A DNA stretch of 47,847 nucleotides from Bacteroidales bacterium (GTDB taxonomy: Bacteria > Bacteroidota > Bacteroidia > Bacteroidales > F082), in contig JAGCPJ010000037.1 of assembly GCA_017965765.1 (NCBI GenBank), positions 1-47,847 of the forward strand, read 5' to 3'. The notes beneath the pieces are model-generated. The model was not told where the DNA came from, ran no database searches, and saw only the letters and a program-made list of their open reading frames with translations. The position numbers and the translations under genes were made by a program. Position 1 is the first letter of the stretch, and every line of letters starts with the position of its first letter. Below, one piece after another: positions 43,633-47,847 of the stretch.

Positions 43633-45741
43633 ATGGCCCGCTACTTTCATATTCTCTTTGCCTTGCTAACACTACTACTCAACTTGCCGTTGGCCGCCCA
43701 GGAACCCTCAGAAGGCCCGCTGTTCGTCAACGAAGGCGAGACGGTGGTCTATCACCTCAGCCGTGACCCAGAAGGACGCAAAGGCACCGTCTCCGACGCC
43801 CTGCAGAACGTGCCTGGGGTTAAGGTCGATACCGAAGGACAAATCAACCTGCGCGGCGTGAGCCAAGTGGAGATCTTCATCAACGGCAAGCCCTCGCATT
43901 TCGACGAGGAAAGCCAAAAGAACTACCTCCAACAAGTGTCAGCCGCCGCTATCCTCCGCATCGAGGTGATGACCAACCCCTCGGCACGCTACACCACCGC
44001 CACCAACACCGGGGTCATCAACATCATCACCGATGCACAAAACCAATCCGAACGGCACTTGAGCATCGGCCTCCAAAGCAACACCCAACCCGAAGTATCC
44101 CCCTGGATCTCCTACATCTGGAGCACCCCAAAAACATCCTTCACCGCCAACCTGAAAGGCACCTGGTACAACACCCGCAAACATACCGAGAGCTACAGCT
44201 ACTCCTTTGTCGATGCCCTTGACCGCGCCTTGGACACGGCCAACTACATCCTCTCCCATAGGGACGATACCGCACGTTACGCCAGCATGGAAGTCTTCCT
44301 CAAAGGCGAATACCATCCCGATGACAACAACGACTTCATGGTTTATTTCAGCATCACCCCTAGAAAATCAAAAACTATCTCACTTTCAAATACTTACAGA
44401 AAAGAATTCATTGATGACATAGGGGAATACGAGTATGATGTCTTCTCCGACAACGACCAACTCATGACCTACGGCTCCGTAGGAGCGAGCTGGCATCATC
44501 GATTTCCCAAGGGGGGCCACAGCTTGGGGTTGCAGCTGTATTCCGGCTATGACTTCGGAGGGGGTACAGCCAAAGAGATACGCACATTCAAGGAACAGCC
44601 CTACTTGAATCGCGACATCTATCAAACCAACGACTTCATCGATATCGGCAACGAGGCCAAGTTGGAATACACCTATCCCTACCACCAAAACGGTGAACTG
44701 TACGTAAGTCTGACCAATACTTTCATGCCCGACAACAACATAGGCCTTTACGACACCATGGGCACCGATGGCTATGTCACCGACTGGATGCGGTCCGAAA
44801 ACCGCAAGTTCAGCAGGGACTTCCTGTCAGGTACTATAATGGTTCAGCACCGTTTCGACAAGCTGACCGTGAAGCCCGGGCTGAGTTACGAGACCTCCTT
44901 TATGCGGGCACGCTATTACGACACCCCTGAATACGACACGCTGATGTGCTTCTCCCACTGGCTGCCATCGCTGCACCTCTCCTACCGCACCGAGTCGCAG
45001 CACAACTTCAGCCTAGGTTATACCCGAAAGACCAACTATCCTTGGATGAGATACTTCACGAGACGTATCAACTATGAGGAAGAGAGTTTCTCCACGGGCA
45101 ACCCTTTGCTGAAGCCCACGCTCATTGACGCTTTCGAGTTGTCTTGGGCAAAGTATTGGGAAAGTTTCGGCTCTGCAAATATCAAAGGCTATTACAACAA
45201 CTCCATCAACGCCATCAACCAGGTGAGAGATGTTACCTACGATGCATTCTTTGGACGCGTGGTGCCTTACTCCAAGCCCGTCAACCTGAACAAATACTAC
45301 GAGGTAGGTGGCGAGGTCAACCTCACCTATCGGCCCAGCGCCACGTTCAATGTGCGTTTAGAGGCCAACGTGTTCGACTCGTATATTGAGACCTTGTACG
45401 ACAAGACCCAGGACAGTGTGATCATCAGCGAGCTTTGGGCCTACAACCTCCGGCTCAGCACCTGGGCAAAGCTCTGGGATAAGCTCGAGGTCCACGCCTC
45501 CGCCTACTACAACTCGCCTACGCAGACCCTCTTCGCCACCAGCCAAACTGCTTATGGCATCGACTGTGGCCTACGCGCCGACTTCTTCAACAAGCGGCTT
45601 TCGGTATTGCTGAACGCCTACGACATCTTCAACTGGAACAAGGAAGACAATTACACCTTCAACCCCTATTATATTTCCTACAGCTCCTATAAGGCCAATA
45701 GCCGGTATGTGAGTTTGGAGGTGGTTTACAGGATCCTATAA
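43633..45741 (+). CDS. Outer-membrane beta-barrel family protein (TonB-dependent-receptor-like)
   Basis: 702 residues with a signal peptide (MARYFHILFALLTLLLNLPLAAQ). A plug-like domain follows: SDALQNVPGVKVDTEGQINLRG, VEIFINGKPSHF, RIEVMTNPSARYTTATNTGVINI. The remaining ~530 residues form a barrel and end in SRYVSLEVVYRIL. This is the OMP_b-brl_3 type, related to TonB-dependent receptors. The usual N-terminal carboxypeptidase-like domain and an evident TonB box are absent, and there is no SusD partner. The substrate is unknown. Confidence 0.88.
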   Translation: MARYFHILFALLTLLLNLPLAAQEPSEGPLFVNEGETVVYHLSRDPEGRKGTVSDALQNVPGVKVDTEGQINLRGVSQVEIFINGKPSHFDEESQKNYLQQVSAAAILRIEVMTNPSARYTTATNTGVINIITDAQNQSERHLSIGLQSNTQPEVSPWISYIWSTPKTSFTANLKGTWYNTRKHTESYSYSFVDALDRALDTANYILSHRDDTARYASMEVFLKGEYHPDDNNDFMVYFSITPRKSKTISLSNTYRKEFIDDIGEYEYDVFSDNDQLMTYGSVGASWHHRFPKGGHSLGLQLYSGYDFGGGTAKEIRTFKEQPYLNRDIYQTNDFIDIGNEAKLEYTYPYHQNGELYVSLTNTFMPDNNIGLYDTMGTDGYVTDWMRSENRKFSRDFLSGTIMVQHRFDKLTVKPGLSYETSFMRARYYDTPEYDTLMCFSHWLPSLHLSYRTESQHNFSLGYTRKTNYPWMRYFTRRINYEEESFSTGNPLLKPTLIDAFELSWAKYWESFGSANIKGYYNNSINAINQVRDVTYDAFFGRVVPYSKPVNLNKYYEVGGEVNLTYRPSATFNVRLEANVFDSYIETLYDKTQDSVIISELWAYNLRLSTWAKLWDKLEVHASAYYNSPTQTLFATSQTAYGIDCGLRADFFNKRLSVLLNAYDIFNWNKEDNYTFNPYYISYSSYKANSRYVSLEVVYRIL

Positions 45742-45742
45742 G

Positions 45743-45838
45743 GCTAGGCCGTTAGGCCTTGCTAGCCCGGTAGAAAACGGAATCCCATGTCCCATTGCTA
45801 GGCCGTTAGGCCTTGCTAGCCCGGTAGAAAACGGAATC
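45743..45838. repeat. Two 42-bp REP-like direct repeats left of the transposase
   Basis: Copies at 45743-45784 and 45797-45838 are identical. Each contains GGCC-GTTA-GGCC flanked by (G)GCTAG / CTAGC(C), a small nested hairpin. The last base of the second copy is the first base of the transposase stop codon. Confidence 0.92.
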
Positions 45839-46311
45839 TATTGGTTATGATGATAAATGTCTTTAAAAATATACCTTGGATCATACTCCACGCCGGCTCT
45901 AGTTAATATGTCAACATATTCTCCGATGAATGATTGCCTTTTGTGATGTTCCTCCTGATTTTCGATATAATTACATACAACAGGTATCTGGCTTTTGCTA
46001 TAAGAAAAAGCACCATAGCCGACCTGCCATGAGAAACGGCCTTTTACCAAATGCTGATTGTTGATCCAAAGCGCCGAACACCTTTTTAATTCCTGAACCA
46101 GAAGAGAAAGGGATTCTTCAGGCCGAAACCCAAAGAAAAGATGGATATGGTCAGCCATCCCACCAATAGCCAACATTTTATGACCTTTGTTTTGTAGAAC
46201 AGCAGTCATATATTGGGAGAGACGGTCTTTCCATTCGTTTCGAATAAGGGAGAGACGGTCTTGGACAGCAAAAACGGTTTGAATATGGATTTGAGAATAT
46301 GTATTTGCCAT
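45838..46311 (-). CDS. Y1 (HUH) transposase, IS200/REP-associated (RAYT-like)
   Basis: 157 residues. The HUH motif is in GGMADHIHLFFGF (~48-60) and the catalytic Tyr in VVCNYIENQEEHH (~112-124); WQVGYGAFSYSKSQI is typical of this Bacteroidota group. The family nicks and joins single-stranded DNA at hairpins. There are no IS605-type TnpB and no IS200-type subterminal ends, but REP-like palindromes lie on both sides, which favours a domesticated REP-associated transposase. The ORF is intact and carries its own promoter-like box. Confidence 0.9.
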   Translation of the reverse strand: MANTYSQIHIQTVFAVQDRLSLIRNEWKDRLSQYMTAVLQNKGHKMLAIGGMADHIHLFFGFRPEESLSLLVQELKRCSALWINNQHLVKGRFSWQVGYGAFSYSKSQIPVVCNYIENQEEHHKRQSFIGEYVDILTRAGVEYDPRYIFKDIYHHNQ

Positions 46312-46331
46312 TAGTATAATTAATTTATTCG

Positions 46332-46339
46332 CAAAAATA
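46332..46339 (-). promoter_or_regulatory. -7 promoter box of the Y1 transposase
   Basis: TATTTTTG on the minus strand, 20 bp upstream of the ATG, in an AT-rich stretch. A second identical box lies at 46374-46381. Confidence 0.45.
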
Positions 46340-46412
46340 AATATATTCTAATTATTAATACAATATTTTTAAACAAAAATAATTTTCCAACCGCTGACCC
46401 ATTTCTCCACCA

Positions 46413-46526
46413 TTCTACCGAGCTTTAACCCCTAAAGGGGTATTGTTTGTTATGATTTGTTTATCTACCGTTTCTACCGAGCTTTAACCCCTAAAGGGGT
46501 AAGGCCGTTAGGCCTTGCTAGCTCGG
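46413..46526. repeat. REP-like palindromes right of the transposase
   Basis: A 30-bp unit occurs twice (46413-46442 and 46472-46501), each with the hairpin ACCCCTAAAGGGGT. After the second copy comes AAGGCC-GTTA-GGCCTT-GCTAGC, also found left of the transposase. CCGAGCT (46477-46483) pairs with AGCTCGG (46520-46526) and encloses both hairpins. Confidence 0.9.
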
Positions 46527-46529
46527 GAC

Positions 46530-46567
46530 AAAACAAAAGCGAAGGCTATCGCCTCCGCTTTTGTTTT
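46530..46567. terminator. Bidirectional terminator after the threonine dehydrogenase gene
   Basis: A perfect 12-bp stem AAAACAAAAGCG / CGCTTTTGTTTT extends inward by AGGC / GCCT around a TATC loop. It lies 18 bp after the stop of the minus-strand gene. Confidence 0.88.
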
Positions 46568-46585
46568 CCATAGACCGCTGTCAAA

Positions 46586-47533
46586 TTACAGCAGCTTCTT
46601 CTTCAGGGTTTCGATCATATCGACCGTCATCTTGTCGAGGTCGTATTTCGGGTTCCAGCCCCACTCGTTGCGGGCGCAGCTGTCATCCATCTTATTCGGC
46701 CAGCTGTCGGCGATAGCTTGACGGATCGGATCGAACTTGTATTCCATCTCAAAGTTGGGGTAGTACTTCTTGATGGCGTTGTAGATGATCTCCGGATCAA
46801 AGCTCATGGCCGTCACGTTGAAGGAGTTGCGGTGCACCAGCTTGCTCGGGTCGGCTTCCATGATATCGACCATGGCATCCAAAGCGTCGGGCATGTACAT
46901 CATGTCCATGTAGGTGCCCTTGCTGATGGGGCAATAGAACTTCTCACCCTTCACAGCAGCATAGTAGATTTCCACAGCGTAGTCGGTAGTGCCGCCGCCA
47001 GGCAAGGTCAGGTTGCTGATGAGGCCCGGGAAACGGACGCTACGAGTATCCACACCAAAGCGGGTGAAGTAGTAATCGCTCAACAACTCGCCCGTGACTT
47101 TGGTCACACCATAGATGGTGTTCGGGCGCTGGATGGTGTCCTGAGGCGTGTTGTCGTGCGGTGTGGAGGCACCGAAGGCACCAATGGAGGAAGGAGTAAA
47201 CACGGCGCAGTTGAAGACGCGTGCCGTTTCAAGGCAGTTCACCAACGAGCCGATGCCGACATTCCAACCCAACATGGGGTTCTTCTCGGCCGTGGCCGAA
47301 AGGATGGCAGCAAGGTTATAGATCGTATCGATGTTGTAACGCTTCACCACATCGACAATCTGCATGATTTGGGTTGAGTCGATCCGTTCAAAGGGGCCAT
47401 TCTCGGCAATCTCACCAGTCAAAGGGCGAAGATCCGAAGCCACCACATTCTCATTACCGTAGGTGGCACGAAGCTTCTTCACCAATTCCGTTCCGATCTG
47501 TCCACCGGAACCAACGATCAAAATCTTTTTCAT
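46586..47533 (-). CDS. L-threonine 3-dehydrogenase, SDR (NAD-epimerase-like) type
   Basis: 315 residues. The Rossmann start is ILIVGSGGQIGTELV, and the catalytic Tyr-Lys pair is in IYGVTKVTGELL (~140-151). PSSIGAFG and FPGLIS follow. The C-terminal part (MMYMPDALDAMVDIM, NVTAMSF) matches the extended-SDR threonine dehydrogenases, which oxidise threonine to 2-amino-3-ketobutyrate. The partner Kbl ligase is not in the window. A plain nucleotide-sugar epimerase is the alternative, less likely given these motifs. Confidence 0.88.
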   Translation of the reverse strand: MKKILIVGSGGQIGTELVKKLRATYGNENVVASDLRPLTGEIAENGPFERIDSTQIMQIVDVVKRYNIDTIYNLAAILSATAEKNPMLGWNVGIGSLVNCLETARVFNCAVFTPSSIGAFGASTPHDNTPQDTIQRPNTIYGVTKVTGELLSDYYFTRFGVDTRSVRFPGLISNLTLPGGGTTDYAVEIYYAAVKGEKFYCPISKGTYMDMMYMPDALDAMVDIMEADPSKLVHRNSFNVTAMSFDPEIIYNAIKKYYPNFEMEYKFDPIRQAIADSWPNKMDDSCARNEWGWNPKYDLDKMTVDMIETLKKKLL

Positions 47534-47572
47534 TTTATGCTGTTATTGTATGATTCTTCTGTTAGAACTTGC

Positions 47573-47580
47573 AAAATTAA
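47573..47580 (-). promoter_or_regulatory. -7 promoter box of the threonine dehydrogenase gene
   Basis: TAATTTTG on the minus strand lies 39 bp upstream of the ATG. Confidence 0.5.
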
Positions 47581-47636
47581 AGATTTTTCGTATTATTGCA
47601 TTCAGTTTCTTTAATTATTAACCAAAAACAACGAAA

Positions 47637-47847
47637 ATGAAAGCAAAACTCTTATTAGTATTGGCTGCCGTAGCCATGTTGTTCACCGCTTGTGGCAAAG
47701 ATAAAACCTATAAGAACGAACTGACTTGGAACGGGGAAACCCGTCAATTGATCAGTAACGTGCAAATCCGTCATAATGGCACAGCGTATTACATTAGTGG
47801 CTGGACCGATCTGGAAGAAGGACATGATCATCCAGAGTACTCCTTCG
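47637..47847 (+). CDS. Lipoprotein, 5' part only (runs off the window)
   Basis: The first 70 codons are visible. MKAKLLLVLAAVAMLFTAC gives a lipobox Cys at residue 19, so it is an Lgt substrate. The mature part starts GKDKTYKNELTWNGETRQL and includes HNGTAYYISGWTDLEEG, with no family recognised. Confidence 0.85.
   Translation, partial: MKAKLLLVLAAVAMLFTACGKDKTYKNELTWNGETRQLISNVQIRHNGTAYYISGWTDLEEGHDHPEYSF

Noticed and set aside
45743-45838. Possible CRISPR array
   Set aside because: Only two identical 42-bp copies 12 bp apart, with internal hairpins and a Y1 transposase beside them; no spacers or cas genes.

Overview
The window is about 48 kb of a Bacteroidota chromosome, most likely from an uncultured Bacteroidales. 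The evidence is the TAnnTTTG promoter boxes upstream of many genes, a type IX secretion C-terminal sorting domain, a DUF2723/GT117 membrane protein, glycine-lipid acyltransferases, a Bacteroidota-type division and cell-wall (dcw) cluster, and the rimP-nusA-infB order. Base composition is moderate and fairly even. Nothing suggests a plasmid or prophage.

Layout. 1-2100: the end of one secreted protein and a complete secreted protein with a type IX sorting tail. 2117-6836 (minus): translation/transcription operon rimP-nusA-infB, with a tRNA-Gln just upstream. 7099-10188: DUF2723 glycosyltransferase-like membrane protein, convergent with lgt. 11103-16990 (minus): cutC, beta-mannosidase, a DUF2807-like/beta-barrel surface protein, an ECF sigma factor with a one-TM partner, and a small GlsB/YeaQ-type membrane protein. 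17045-18439: a large nested palindrome followed by fused remains of an EcoRI-type DNA methylase and a DUF262-HNH endonuclease. 18533-21459: lipoprotein and mutS2. 21468-24223 (minus): a second YeaQ-like protein, engB, and the glycine-lipid pair glsB/glsA. 24492-39495: the dcw cluster mraZ-rsmH-ftsL-ftsI-murE-mraY-(murD remnant)-ftsW-murG-murC-ftsQ-ftsA-ftsZ, apparently one transcription unit, followed directly by a large secreted protein of unknown function. 41973-47847: purN, a YitT-family protein, an outer-membrane beta-barrel protein, a REP-flanked Y1 (RAYT-like) transposase, an SDR threonine dehydrogenase and the start of a lipoprotein.

The dcw genes overlap or nearly touch and supply the path from UDP-MurNAc-tripeptide to lipid II and the divisome (MurE, MraY, MurG, MurC, FtsW/FtsI, FtsQ/FtsL, FtsA/FtsZ). 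MraZ probably represses the cluster through three TGGG boxes at its promoter.

The most unusual content is a set of 7-bp tandem repeats scattered through the window and concentrated in the dcw cluster. Arrays that are stop-free in the coding direction lie in frame inside genes: a 38-residue insertion in MurE, and C-terminal tails on FtsL, FtsW, MurG and the secreted protein after FtsZ. Stop-containing arrays lie in gaps or at gene ends. One 43-bp module is shared by murE and ftsW but is read in different frames. At the murD position only the C-terminal ligase domain remains, with altered D-glutamate-site residues, and a heptamer array sits where the rest of murD should be. These are readings of the sequence by eye; no alignment, fold or database search was run.
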